This document shows positions 26,568 to 35,483 of a DNA stretch of 45,634 bases, piece after piece. The position numbers and the translations under genes are program-made. Position 1 is the first letter of the stretch, and each line of letters starts with the position of its first letter. The notes beneath the pieces were generated by a model. It saw only the letters and a list, made by a program, of their open reading frames with translations. It ran no database searches and was not told the DNA's origin. Source of the stretch: a virus; the IMG/VR virus record IMGVR_UViG_3300015245_000047, positions 1-45,634 of that record. One strand, given 5' to 3'.

Positions 26568-28405
26568 CCGGTAAGGTAATGGAACTTAACAGCATCCTCA
26601 CAGAGGATATGTTAGCCACTAGACTTACTGGTAAGTGGATGGAATGGGATATGCTTCGTAATCTCAAACGTAGAGATTGGGAAGAGCTTATTCGTTATAT
26701 TTATGCAACTTCCACTGATCAAACCACCAACGCACAGCTCCCCTGGAAGAATAAGACTACGGTTCCAAAGCTATGTCAAATTAGAGATAACCTCTATTCT
26801 AATTATTCTGCCACTATGTTCCCTCAACGTAAGTCTGTGATTTATGAAGCAGATGAGGAAGACGCTAACTCTGTAGAGAAGCGTAATGCAATCACCAACT
26901 ACATGTACTGGGTGATGTCTCAACCTTCCTTTAAGCATGAGATGGACAAGTGCATATTAGACTATATTGATTACGGCAATTGCTTCGCAACTGTCGAATG
27001 GATTGACCAACGCGTACAGCTTCAAGATAAGACACAAGCTGGTTATGTTGGTCCTGCTCTCCGTCGGATTAGCCCTTTAGATATCGTGTTTAATCCCACG
27101 GCTGAGAATTTCCAATCTACTCCTAAAATGATTCGCTCTCTCATTTCCTTAGGTGAATTGAGAGAATTATTAGATCGTATGTCTAACGATGAGAACCGTC
27201 CTGAATACGAAGCTTTATATAAATACTTAAAAGATATTCGCTACTCCGCCCAGAACTTCCAAGGGGATTGGATCGAAAGAGATAATCTCTATCGTATGGA
27301 AGGGTTCTCCTCTTTCCGCACCTACTTGATGTCGGATACAGTAGAAGTCTTAACCTTCTATGGAGATTACTATGATTACGATAACGATGTCTTTAAAAAG
27401 AATCGTGTCGTCACTATCGTTGATCGTCATAAGCTTATTGGCGATAAGCCTAATCCATCTTACTTTGGGTATCCACCCTTCTGCCATGTTCCTTGGAGGA
27501 AACGACAGGATAATCTTTGGGGTATGGGACCTCTGGATAATCTCGTAGGAATGCAATACCGCATCGACCATCTTGAAAACATGGCTGCGGATATTTGGGA
27601 CTTAGTTACCTACCCTGTGCAGAAAGTGAAAGGCTTTGTGGAAGATTTCACTTGGCAGCCAGGAGAGAAGATTTTTGTCTCAGAAGAAGGAGACGTCGAA
27701 CTAGTTACGCCTGATGTAAATGTCATGCAGTCAGACATGAAGATCGAACATCTCAAGAATACTATGGAAGAGATGGCTGGTGCTCCTAAAGAGGCCATGG
27801 GCTTCCGTTCTCCAGGTGAGAAGACTAAGTATGAAGTACAGCGACTAGAGAATGCTGCTTCTCGTATCTACCAGAACAAGATTAAACAGTTTGAGGAACA
27901 GTTCTTCGAGCCTCTCTTGAACTTCATGCTTGAGCTTGCACGTCGTAACATGACTGCCACTACAACCATCAAGGTCTTCGATGATGAATTTAAGCAGAAT
28001 ACCTTCCAAACACTTACCGTGGAAGACATCACTGGAGTGGGTAGAATTAAACCAATCGCCGCAAGGCATTTCGCTGAGCAAGCAGAGCTTATTCAAAACC
28101 TCACCAATCTTACTGGATCAGGCTTATGGCCTACTGTCCAACCTCACTTCTCCGGAATTAAACTTGCCAAGATTATCGAAGGTATCTTCAACCTAGAAGA
28201 TTATGAAGTGATGCTTCCCTTCGTTGGACTATCTGAACAAGCACAAGGTCAGAAATACATTCAAGCCTTACAGGAACAATTACATGCATCTGCAGGTACT
28301 GCCACAGGAATGGGCAATGATTACGATCTTAACTCTCAGGGCAATCCCGCTGCCTTAGATCAGGCACCATCCGCACCTCCACAAACATTAGGACCTCAAC
28401 AGTGA
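26564..28405 (+). CDS. Portal (head-tail connector) protein, 613 aa
   Basis: Directly follows the terminase with an ATGA overlap, the usual order. It has the length and pattern of podophage portals: an N-terminal helical wing (RDWEELIRYIYATSTD, LPWKNKTTVPKL), a middle with ISPLDIVFNP, a clip and stem region (MEEMAGAPKEAMGFRSPGEKTKYEVQ), and a helical C-terminus with a Pro/Gln-rich end. It forms the dodecameric ring at one vertex and carries the tail. An ATG five codons in is an alternative start. Confidence 0.92.
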   Translation: MTGKVMELNSILTEDMLATRLTGKWMEWDMLRNLKRRDWEELIRYIYATSTDQTTNAQLPWKNKTTVPKLCQIRDNLYSNYSATMFPQRKSVIYEADEEDANSVEKRNAITNYMYWVMSQPSFKHEMDKCILDYIDYGNCFATVEWIDQRVQLQDKTQAGYVGPALRRISPLDIVFNPTAENFQSTPKMIRSLISLGELRELLDRMSNDENRPEYEALYKYLKDIRYSAQNFQGDWIERDNLYRMEGFSSFRTYLMSDTVEVLTFYGDYYDYDNDVFKKNRVVTIVDRHKLIGDKPNPSYFGYPPFCHVPWRKRQDNLWGMGPLDNLVGMQYRIDHLENMAADIWDLVTYPVQKVKGFVEDFTWQPGEKIFVSEEGDVELVTPDVNVMQSDMKIEHLKNTMEEMAGAPKEAMGFRSPGEKTKYEVQRLENAASRIYQNKIKQFEEQFFEPLLNFMLELARRNMTATTTIKVFDDEFKQNTFQTLTVEDITGVGRIKPIAARHFAEQAELIQNLTNLTGSGLWPTVQPHFSGIKLAKIIEGIFNLEDYEVMLPFVGLSEQAQGQKYIQALQEQLHASAGTATGMGNDYDLNSQGNPAALDQAPSAPPQTLGPQQ

Positions 28406-28662
28406 TTTCTAAGTGGACCTCACACTTACAAACAGACAAAGAAAAAGAAGACTTCCAGAAGGAAGTATACTCTGCTAAACGAGTCTTAGAACGACTTTCT
28501 CAAATGGTCGTAGAGATGGACGAAGAAGCAGATAGAATAGAAACAAATCCCAAGTTCTACGAACTTCCGAACTGGGACTATAGACAAGCAAACAATAACG
28601 GTTACCGCCGTTGCCTGTCTATCTTAAGGAAGATCACAAACCTAGACCAAGGGAACAACTAA
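28402..28662 (+). CDS. Small helical protein, 86 aa
   Basis: Overlaps the portal stop (ATGA) and ends with TAATG into the scaffold gene. Entirely helical and charged (QTDKEKEDFQKEVYSAKRVL; DYRQANNNGYRRCLSILRK). It is probably a head-assembly or portal-associated helper; this slot between portal and scaffold often holds a small protein in T7-like podophages. No family named. Confidence 0.75.
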   Translation: MISKWTSHLQTDKEKEDFQKEVYSAKRVLERLSQMVVEMDEEADRIETNPKFYELPNWDYRQANNNGYRRCLSILRKITNLDQGNN

Positions 28663-29423
28663 TGCCGAATGACCTATTCGCAGGCTCAGACAACGAGAGC
28701 CAAGATACTAAAGATTTCTACGCAGAGCTAGTCGGTGAAGGTAAAAAGTTCAAAGACAATCAAGCTCTCGCTAGAGGTAAATACTTAGCTGATCAGACTG
28801 TGGAAGAAATGAAAGCTCGTCTCGATGAACTTCGAGCGGACTATCAAACTCTCCAACAGACTAGAGAGGCTGGGGCTACGCTGAAGGATTTAGTAGACCA
28901 GCTAAAAACTCAGAAGCCATCAGAAGGCAACTTCACCCCTACTGCCAAAGATGAAAACGTACAGCCCACCGCTGAAGATTTTAAAGCTCAGGCTAAAGCT
29001 GCGTATGCGGAAATTAGAGCCGCAGAAATAGCTGACCAGAACTTAAATATCGTTCTGCAGCGTTTGAGAGAAGAGCATGGTGAGAATTACCAGTCTGCTC
29101 TACAAGCGCAAAGAGAGAATCTCCACCTTACCAACGATGAAGTCAATGCTTTAGCTCGTCGTTCTCCAGAAGCCTTCTTTAGGGTTATGGGAATGACTGG
29201 ACAACGCCAAGACAACACGTTCCAGACACCTCCAAAATCGGCAATGAGAAGCGACAGCTTCTCCCCTACGACTAATAAGCGTACGTGGACCTATTACCAG
29301 AATTTGAAGAAGACAGACCGGAATCTCTACTACTCACCCAAAATATTCAATCAGATGTTGAAAGACGCCGAAGATCTAGGCCCTGCCTTTAAGGACGGTG
29401 ACTATTCAGCATTTGGAGATTAA
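28662..29423 (+). CDS. Scaffolding-like head assembly protein, 253 aa
   Basis: I use ATG 28662 (TAATG overlap) rather than the earlier ATG at 28611. The protein is acidic and rich in Gln, Glu and Ala helices (EEMKARLDELRADYQTLQQT; AQAKAAYAEIRAAEIADQ), with no Cys or membrane segment, and lies between portal and capsid: the profile of a scaffold. It guides shell assembly and is then removed. It ends SAFGD, recalling the Phe-Gly tails of the other arm. Call based on position and composition. Confidence 0.82.
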   Translation: MPNDLFAGSDNESQDTKDFYAELVGEGKKFKDNQALARGKYLADQTVEEMKARLDELRADYQTLQQTREAGATLKDLVDQLKTQKPSEGNFTPTAKDENVQPTAEDFKAQAKAAYAEIRAAEIADQNLNIVLQRLREEHGENYQSALQAQRENLHLTNDEVNALARRSPEAFFRVMGMTGQRQDNTFQTPPKSAMRSDSFSPTTNKRTWTYYQNLKKTDRNLYYSPKIFNQMLKDAEDLGPAFKDGDYSAFGD

Positions 29424-29426
29424 CTT

Positions 29427-29446
29427 ACAGTTCCCATAGGGACTGT
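29427..29446 (+). promoter_or_regulatory. Stem-loop before the capsid gene
   Basis: ACAGT and CCC pair with GGG and ACTGT around ATA (one unpaired T), 15 bp before the capsid start and next to its ribosome-binding site AAGGAG. It may stabilise or space the capsid message. Confidence 0.4.
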
Positions 29447-29461
29447 ATAAGGAGAAACTAA

Positions 29462-30421
29462 ATGGCTGGCTTTATGGATGCCACTAATCAGTTTCTAGTT
29501 AGAACTAATTTATACTCTCGCGAGATGAAGCAGCTCTTACTAGATGATCTGAATGCTATGAAGTTTGTTCGAGTTCTCCAAGACTTCCCAGATGGGTATA
29601 CGTTTAACATTCCGAGCCTCGGCGAAGCGCACACTGCGGACTTCAACGAAGGCATGGCGATCAAGTACAATCAGATGGATCAAGGTAACTTCCAGTTCTC
29701 CTTCGATCAATATAAGTACACCGCTAATGCTATCTCTGAGAAATTTAAACGAGACAGCTTCTGGTCGTCCGATGTCATTGCCGCGTTCCCCACGCGTCAA
29801 CATCGTGCGATTATGGAAGGCGTGGAGTCCCGCATCTTTGCAGTTGCGAACTCAGGACAAACCGCTAGTAACTTAAACGCAATCAACGGTGCTTCGCATC
29901 GATGGGTTGCTGCTGGTACTAGCCAAGCGATTACCTACGCAGACTTTGCGAAAGCACAGAACTCACTCTTCCGAGCGAACGTGCCTCTCAATAACCTCTG
30001 CGCAGTGGTCGACCCTTCGGTTGCGTATACGCTTATGACGCAGGCGAACATTGTCAACTTGCTCTCACCACAAGCTATGGCGCCTAAGATTATCGCAGAT
30101 GGTGCGATGTCTGGCTTCAAGTTTATGTTCAACGTCTTCGGCTTTGACGTCTATATGTCTAACTACCTCCCGGCAGTTGGATCTGAGACTATCAACTCCG
30201 TGTCGGTGACCAACGGTGTGGCAAACTACTTCTTCTCCGCAACTCCTGGCGATACGTTGCCATGGGTCGGAGCTTTCCGTCAAATGCCTACAGTCTATTC
30301 GTCCTTCAACAAGGATCTGCAACAGACTGAGTATGCGACGTTCACTGAGTATGGTTTCAAGCTCTATCGGCCTGAAAACTTAATCACAATCTTAACTAGC
30401 ACCTCTGTTGTGCCGGCTTAA
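29462..30421 (+). CDS. Major capsid protein, 319 aa
   Basis: Preceded by an optimal ribosome-binding site (AAGGAGAAAC), as expected for the most abundant protein. It follows the scaffold. Features of the HK97-like fold in podophages: an N-terminal helical arm (FMDATNQFLVRTNLYSREM), a central beta-rich P domain and a C-terminal A-domain region with VVDPSVAYTLM and FDVYMSNYLP. Length is close to T7 gp10A. Codon choice is smoother and GC-richer than its neighbours, consistent with high expression. No sign of a frameshifted long form was found. Confidence 0.9.
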   Translation: MAGFMDATNQFLVRTNLYSREMKQLLLDDLNAMKFVRVLQDFPDGYTFNIPSLGEAHTADFNEGMAIKYNQMDQGNFQFSFDQYKYTANAISEKFKRDSFWSSDVIAAFPTRQHRAIMEGVESRIFAVANSGQTASNLNAINGASHRWVAAGTSQAITYADFAKAQNSLFRANVPLNNLCAVVDPSVAYTLMTQANIVNLLSPQAMAPKIIADGAMSGFKFMFNVFGFDVYMSNYLPAVGSETINSVSVTNGVANYFFSATPGDTLPWVGAFRQMPTVYSSFNKDLQQTEYATFTEYGFKLYRPENLITILTSTSVVPA

Positions 30422-30433
30422 TAGGAGGATCAA

Positions 30434-30931
30434 ATGGGTTCTTGGATGAACAACGATGGTCTCTACCTTGAGTACGGGACTACAAAGACTACTGCTGAAA
30501 CTGCGGGTGATTACCTGTCATACGGCGATACTCGAGAAATCGAACTCACCATTGACTTGACCACTCTCACCGCTTCTCCGGTCATTCAGTCCAACACGAC
30601 TTTCTTCGGAACTTCAATGTTCATCGAAGAGGTTATTGTTGACACTGAGGTTGGAGCAACTGGTGGTACTTCGTTTAGCGTGGGTCTGGTCCAATTCGAC
30701 CGAACTACCGTTATCTCGAATACCACGTTCTTAGCAGCGACCGTTATCGCAGATCATACCACGGCAGGACAACGTAAGTCCTACACGACTGGTGTGGCTA
30801 CGGCTGGCGCTGGTATTGGAACGACTGTGGCTAACCCTGGTTATATTACGGCTCTTGCAGCGGGTACTTATACCCTCGGCAAGGTTAAAGTTCGTATTAA
30901 ATACCGTGGCTTTGGCTTAATCACTCAGTAA
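30434..30931 (+). CDS. Probable head decoration or minor virion protein, 165 aa
   Basis: Follows the capsid after 12 bp, with AGGAGG upstream, and is Thr, Gly and Val rich with alternating strands (IELTIDLTTLTASPVI; VIADHTTAGQRKSYTTGVAT). This suggests a beta-sandwich protein of the head surface. A GC hairpin ends the capsid message immediately after. No family assigned. Confidence 0.75.
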   Translation: MGSWMNNDGLYLEYGTTKTTAETAGDYLSYGDTREIELTIDLTTLTASPVIQSNTTFFGTSMFIEEVIVDTEVGATGGTSFSVGLVQFDRTTVISNTTFLAATVIADHTTAGQRKSYTTGVATAGAGIGTTVANPGYITALAAGTYTLGKVKVRIKYRGFGLITQ

Positions 30932-30945
30932 TGGGTATTGTGGAA

Positions 30946-30961
30946 GGGGGCTTCGGCCCCC
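30946..30961 (+). terminator. GC-rich UUCG hairpin after the capsid genes
   Basis: GGGGGC-TTCG-GCCCCC is a perfect 6-bp stem capped by the extra-stable UUCG loop. No T-run follows, so it may protect or partly terminate the abundant capsid message rather than stop it fully. Confidence 0.6.
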
Positions 30962-30983
30962 CTCTACTTCGAAAGGAAATCTA

Positions 30984-31244
30984 ATGACTATCTCTTCTAC
31001 TCCAGTTAATATGACTGGCAATCAACTACAGATTGATGGTACCACAATTGGTTGGGATGCAATGACTAACGTTGCTATTCCTGCGGCTACGCAACCTTCT
31101 ACTTGTGCTGGAACTGGTGCTCCTACCTTTTCTGCAAAGAAGGGCACACTCTATATCAATCTTACTGGTTCTTCAGTAGCTACCCGTTTGTATATAAATA
31201 CTGATGGTGCTACGACCTGGACCAACATTACTACGGCTGCTTAA
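30984..31244 (+). CDS. Small virion-like protein, 86 aa
   Basis: GAAAGGAAATC precedes the ATG. Thr/Ser rich with a strand pattern; the end (KKGTLYINLTGSSVATRLYINTDG, then TTWTNITTAA) matches a short module common in phage virion and fibre proteins. It is probably a surface or decoration protein. The stop overlaps the next ATG (TAATG). Confidence 0.75.
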   Translation: MTISSTPVNMTGNQLQIDGTTIGWDAMTNVAIPAATQPSTCAGTGAPTFSAKKGTLYINLTGSSVATRLYINTDGATTWTNITTAA

Positions 31245-31402
31245 TGACTAAAGAACAGCTCCAAGAACGCTTAAATAAACTCATAGGCGAACGTGCCGCA
31301 TACATCACAATGTATGATGGCGCTATTCAAGAATGCAAACATTGGTTAGAACAATTAGATGTCAAAGATAACACTGAACAGCCTAGCAAATCTGCAGAAT
31401 GA
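31244..31402 (+). CDS. Coiled-coil small protein, 52 aa
   Basis: Begins MTKEQLQERLNKLIGERAAY and continues YDGAIQECKHWLEQLD: a short helical hairpin. Similar small proteins commonly precede tail fibre genes in podophages. Its last 44 nt overlap the first tail spike gene in another frame. It may assist fibre folding or attachment; inferred from position. Confidence 0.7.
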   Translation: MTKEQLQERLNKLIGERAAYITMYDGAIQECKHWLEQLDVKDNTEQPSKSAE

Positions 31403-32762
31403 AAATACTGCCGTAACTACGATAAATGCTAATAATGCTACGTTAGTTACTGCTTTAGACAATACTCTGTCTAGAGACGGTACTCTTCCTAATCAGATGA
31501 GTTCTTCAATCGACATGAACAGCAATAGAGTTATTAACCTGGGGATTCCCGCAGGAGAGAACGATGCTGTTCGTTTAGGTGATGTCCAAGATTTAATTGC
31601 AGGGATTACCCCCAACATTATACAGATTGTTGAAAGTTCAGCTACAATGTTTGATATACGTAACTTTGGAGCTGTTTGTAATGGTATAGCAGATGATACT
31701 ATAGCTATTCAAGCTGCTATAAATGCTGCACAAGCCGTCAAAGGTACTGTGCATCTTTTTGGTAGTTGTAAAATATCTAGTACACTAACCGCTACCCATA
31801 ATATCAAGATTATTGGCGACGGAATGAACGATACTTGGTTGTTCCCTACCGCCAGTACTTTTGATGCTCTTTTCTTTAACTCTGCAGATGGCGTGACACT
31901 TACCGAAGGTGTGAACTCTAACTTCAATGACAACGCTACGTGTAGTTTTGAAGGATTCTCTATTCAGTATCCTACTGTACAAGTGCAGGCTAAATATGCG
32001 ATTAAGTTACAAGCGCAAGGTTCTTTAATCACTACTCAACCCGTTATACGCGATATCGGAATATACAACGCCCCTAATGGAATGCTTTTGTATGATGTTA
32101 TCGGAGGTGTAATAGAACGTTGTGTGGTTATGAATTTTGGTACTACAGGTATTGAACTGAATTCTCCAGATGCAGTCGATGGCGGTGGTACAGTTATATG
32201 CCACAACAGTATTGTAAACTATAATAACTATCCTGTTAATCCTCCTGCTGGCTATGGTATTTACTGGCAATCTCCTGGAGGCATTAAAATCATTGATAAT
32301 GGCTTTGCTGTTTTAGGCAGAGGTATTTACGGAAATCTAAATGGTTCTAGTTCACAAATGCATATCAAAGGCAATACCTTTGATAGTCTAAGTGATGCTG
32401 GTATTTATATTACTAGACAAAATGGAAGTGTTACTTTTTCTACAATTCTAGTGGAAGACAATGCTTTTGCAGTTTGTCCAGCTCTATACCTTGCCCCTGA
32501 TACTTCAAACTGGCTTGATACTGTTATATTCACAGGAAATATTGTCAACATGAACCTAGTAGGTTCTGGTGTATTTTTTGATGGGATTATAAATGGACTG
32601 ATCTCTGGAAATATCTTTAGAAACTATGTCGCAACTAATGTCGCTATCAATTTAGCAGCACATTCAAGTATTGTTATGTATGGTCCTAATTTAAGATGTG
32701 GATCCGCATTTAGTGCTAATGCCGATGCAGGCACAGGAAATATAGTGGTTGCTCCCACGTAA
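31359..32762 (+). CDS. Tail spike with pectate-lyase-like beta-helix, 467 aa
   Basis: Residues 1-80 are an adaptor (SKITLNSLANLQ, then TLSRDGTLPNQM and DMNSNRVINLG) that links fibres to podovirus tails. The body follows with MFDIRNFGAVCNGIADDTIAIQAAI, the typical start of pectate-lyase-superfamily spikes, then beta-helix turns with IKIIGDGMNDTW, VIERCVVMNF and IKIIDNGF. It probably recognises and may cut surface polysaccharide. The catalytic site is not identifiable by eye. Confidence 0.9.
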   Translation: MSKITLNSLANLQNENTAVTTINANNATLVTALDNTLSRDGTLPNQMSSSIDMNSNRVINLGIPAGENDAVRLGDVQDLIAGITPNIIQIVESSATMFDIRNFGAVCNGIADDTIAIQAAINAAQAVKGTVHLFGSCKISSTLTATHNIKIIGDGMNDTWLFPTASTFDALFFNSADGVTLTEGVNSNFNDNATCSFEGFSIQYPTVQVQAKYAIKLQAQGSLITTQPVIRDIGIYNAPNGMLLYDVIGGVIERCVVMNFGTTGIELNSPDAVDGGGTVICHNSIVNYNNYPVNPPAGYGIYWQSPGGIKIIDNGFAVLGRGIYGNLNGSSSQMHIKGNTFDSLSDAGIYITRQNGSVTFSTILVEDNAFAVCPALYLAPDTSNWLDTVIFTGNIVNMNLVGSGVFFDGIINGLISGNIFRNYVATNVAINLAAHSSIVMYGPNLRCGSAFSANADAGTGNIVVAPT

Positions 32763-32771
32763 GGATAAATA

Positions 32772-34571
32772 ATGGCTAAAATAACACTTGCAGATGTTTC
32801 TAATTTAATAGATGCAACTACTGCCAAAACTACAATAAATAACAATAGCGCTCTAATAGAAACAGCTATTGAGAATACTTTCTTTAGAGATGGTACTTCT
32901 CCAAACCAAATGGAAGCTAATATGGACATGAATAGTTTTCATGTCTTAAATCTTCCACAACCCGCCACGAACAATGAGCCGCTAAGGCTATCTGACCTAA
33001 ATTCTTTTATAGGTGGTGGAACTGTTACAAACATTCCAGCCGGAGGTTTGACCGCTAATATCTTATCTAAGGCAAGTAATGCAGACTATGATGTTCACTG
33101 GTCTACCCTTGGCTCTAGTTTATTAGCTGGAACAAATATTTCTATTACTGGGACAAACGTTGCTACCATATCCACTGTTGGTGTAATGACTTTAGCAGGT
33201 ACCGAAACTGTTACTGGAGCTAAGACGTTTGCTAATAACGGTGGTTTAAGAGTAGCTGGAAGTTCTACAGGTGTTACTTTCTTTGCTTCTGCTAATGCTG
33301 GAGCTAGTAATTTTACACTAACGTTACCAGCTTTGACAGATAACTTAGTTTCTAGAACTTCTACAGATACCCTCACTAATAAAACACTTACTTCTCCTGT
33401 TCTTACTACCCCTTCTCTTGGTGTAGCTACTGCGACTTCTATTAACAAAGTTACTATAACTGCTCCAGCTACTAGTGCCACTTTAACTTTAATAGATGGT
33501 ACAGTAATCACAGGTCCTTCTGCCACAGGAACTTTAGCGGCATTGAATGGAACCAACAGCTGGGCAGGTGCCAATACCTTCGTTAATGGAGGTGGCTTAC
33601 GCGTCTTAGGTTCCAGTACAGGTTCTACGTTTATTAGCTCCGCAAACGCAGGAGCTTCAAACTTCACTCTTACCCTTCCTGCAGTCACAGATACAGTGGC
33701 TACCCTTGGGGGTAACCAATCGTGGACTGGTGCAAATACTTTTGCCAACAGTGGTGGCGCGCGTATTAAAGGATCTTCCACTGGAACTAACTTCTTAGCA
33801 TCCGCAAATGCTGGTGCTTCTGATTTTACAATTACTTTTCCTGCCACTACAGGAACTGTTGCCTTAACTTCTGGTGTTGTTACTTCTTTTAACGCTTTAA
33901 CAGGAGCTGTTACTACTAACGTTACTAAACAAACATTCTCTGCAACAGGAACTTATACTCCTACTGCTAATATGGCTCACTGCATAATTGAATGCTGGGG
34001 CGGTGGCGGCGGAGGCGGTGGTGCTGCAGGAGCAGGTGCTGCCAACCAAGGTTCAGCTGGAGGTGGTGGTGCAGGTGCTTATGCAAGACTGTACACAACC
34101 GCAGCGGCTATAGGAGCTTCTAAAGCAGTAACTATCGGTGCTTTAGGCACTGGGGGTGCTGCTGGTAATAATGCTGGTGCTGCTGGTGGGTCTACTTCAG
34201 TAGGCGTTCTTTGTATTGCTCCAGGCGGTTCAGGCGGAGCGGGCGCTCCAGCTTCAGCTGGTGCTCTAGGAGGTACGGGTGGAACTGGTGCTACAGGAGA
34301 TATAGCTGGAAGTGGACAGAATGGTTTCTCGGCTGTCGGAGGTGCTGCTTTCGTTACCATAGGATTTTCAGGCGGTGCTGGAGGATCTTCAGGTATCGGT
34401 GGAGGTGGAGCTTCTCCAAATATTACTGGAGCTGGTGGCTTCAATGGAAATGCTGCTTCAGGTTGGGGAGCTGGAGGTTCAGGAGGATCTTCGTATAATA
34501 GTGCTACAACTGCTTCTGGTGGAAATGGTTCCCAAGGATTTGTAGTCATTACAGAATTTATCAATGTTTAA
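32772..34571 (+). CDS. Second tail fibre, Gly-rich receptor-binding end, 599 aa
   Basis: It carries the same N-terminal adaptor as the preceding spike (AKITLADVSNLI, FRDGTSPNQM, DMNSFHVLNL). The middle has three related units (FANNGGLRVAGSSTG, FVNGGGLRVLGSSTG, FANSGGARIKGSSTG), each followed by SANAGASNFTLTLPA or a close variant. A FSATGTYTPTANMAHCIIECWGGGG module then opens a Gly-rich tail. Such tails bind receptors in other phages. The two fibres probably give alternative or combined receptor binding. Confidence 0.9.
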   Translation: MAKITLADVSNLIDATTAKTTINNNSALIETAIENTFFRDGTSPNQMEANMDMNSFHVLNLPQPATNNEPLRLSDLNSFIGGGTVTNIPAGGLTANILSKASNADYDVHWSTLGSSLLAGTNISITGTNVATISTVGVMTLAGTETVTGAKTFANNGGLRVAGSSTGVTFFASANAGASNFTLTLPALTDNLVSRTSTDTLTNKTLTSPVLTTPSLGVATATSINKVTITAPATSATLTLIDGTVITGPSATGTLAALNGTNSWAGANTFVNGGGLRVLGSSTGSTFISSANAGASNFTLTLPAVTDTVATLGGNQSWTGANTFANSGGARIKGSSTGTNFLASANAGASDFTITFPATTGTVALTSGVVTSFNALTGAVTTNVTKQTFSATGTYTPTANMAHCIIECWGGGGGGGGAAGAGAANQGSAGGGGAGAYARLYTTAAAIGASKAVTIGALGTGGAAGNNAGAAGGSTSVGVLCIAPGGSGGAGAPASAGALGGTGGTGATGDIAGSGQNGFSAVGGAAFVTIGFSGGAGGSSGIGGGGASPNITGAGGFNGNAASGWGAGGSGGSSYNSATTASGGNGSQGFVVITEFINV

Positions 34572-34582
34572 AAGGACAATGA

Positions 34583-35209
34583 ATGACCGTATTCACGGAT
34601 AAAGCCAAGGTTTATGTACCTCGGTTAATGAAGGATCTAAAGATCACTAAAGAACAAGCTTGTGGTATCTTCGGCAATATTGGCGGAGAAACCGGTGGTT
34701 TTGTTGCTTTACAAGAAAAGAAACCTACTGTTGCTGGTTCAGCGGGAGGTTATGGCTGGTTACAATGGACTGGACCCCGTAGACGTAAATACACTATGTG
34801 GTGTAAAGCACAGAACATAGATCCTGCTTCTGATGAAGCAAACTATCAATATCTTGTGAAAGAAACTTCTACTGACGAAGCACACAGTTTAGCTCAGCTA
34901 AAGAAGACTTCTACTGTTGAAGCAGCCACCGAAACTTTTATGTCTCAGAACTTACGTCCAGGTGTTCCACATCTTCAAGGACGTATTGATTGGGCTAAGA
35001 AAGCCTTAGTCGCTCAAGAGACTGTTGCTTCTCCCACTACTGCTAAAGTAGGCTCTGCCATCGTCGTTGCCACGACTGGTGCTGTAGTTGCTTCTAAAGC
35101 ACAAGAAACTCACCCACACTTATGGCCTTGGATTATAGGCATCACTGCTGTGGTTGGTATTTTAGGATGGTTTATCATCCACTTCTATAGAAAGAAAACA
35201 AATGTTTAA
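34583..35209 (+). CDS. Phage lysozyme (tail-lysozyme family), membrane-tethered, 208 aa
   Basis: Residues 1-140 fit the phage tail lysozyme family (Phage_lysozyme2): CGIFGNIGGETGGF with the likely catalytic Glu36, GGYGWLQWTGPRR, and the VPHLQGRIDWA ending. It cleaves peptidoglycan. After a Thr/Ala linker comes a C-terminal membrane helix (LWPWIIGITAVVGILGWFII) and a basic tail. Next to holin-like genes it is the probable lysis enzyme rather than a tail part. AAAGGACAATG supports the start. Confidence 0.88.
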   Translation: MTVFTDKAKVYVPRLMKDLKITKEQACGIFGNIGGETGGFVALQEKKPTVAGSAGGYGWLQWTGPRRRKYTMWCKAQNIDPASDEANYQYLVKETSTDEAHSLAQLKKTSTVEAATETFMSQNLRPGVPHLQGRIDWAKKALVAQETVASPTTAKVGSAIVVATTGAVVASKAQETHPHLWPWIIGITAVVGILGWFIIHFYRKKTNV

Positions 35210-35483
35210 TTGGATTAAGACACTTAAAGAAAGTGTCAAAGATAAGTGGTCTAAGTTTGAAGCTTGGGTGAACGGTTGGTTCCCTGGCGCTAAGACCTAT
35301 ATTACTACAGGTTTAGGTGTGATTGGCTCTGCAGCTGCTTACCTGCAACAGTACGTCACAGGATTACCTGTCACGAAGTACATTACTGCCGAGACTATGG
35401 CCTTAGTGACCGCTGGATTGTTCACTCTGTCCTTCTGGTTTAGAGGCTTAGGTGAAAGAGTTCAAGAGCGTAAGGAAGACTGA
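35202..35483 (+). CDS. Holin-like small membrane protein, 93 aa
   Basis: A basic amphipathic start (FNWIKTLKESVKDKWSKFEA), then two hydrophobic segments (AKTYITTGLGVIGSAAAYL and MALVTAGLFTLSFWF) and a charged end. Size and topology fit holins that let endolysin act. It overlaps the lysozyme gene by 8 nt and the next gene by 1 nt. Confidence 0.72.
   Translation: MFNWIKTLKESVKDKWSKFEAWVNGWFPGAKTYITTGLGVIGSAAAYLQQYVTGLPVTKYITAETMALVTAGLFTLSFWFRGLGERVQERKED

Noticed and set aside
33095-33847. Minus-strand 250-codon frame over the second tail fibre
   Set aside because: It mirrors the Gly/Ala/Thr repeats of the fibre on the opposite strand and gives only Val/Pro/Lys-rich low-complexity sequence. 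The fibre frame is clearly the real one.
33950-34500. CRISPR-like short repeats
   Set aside because: The repetition is Gly/Ala codon redundancy in a fibre tail, with no constant repeat length or unique spacers.
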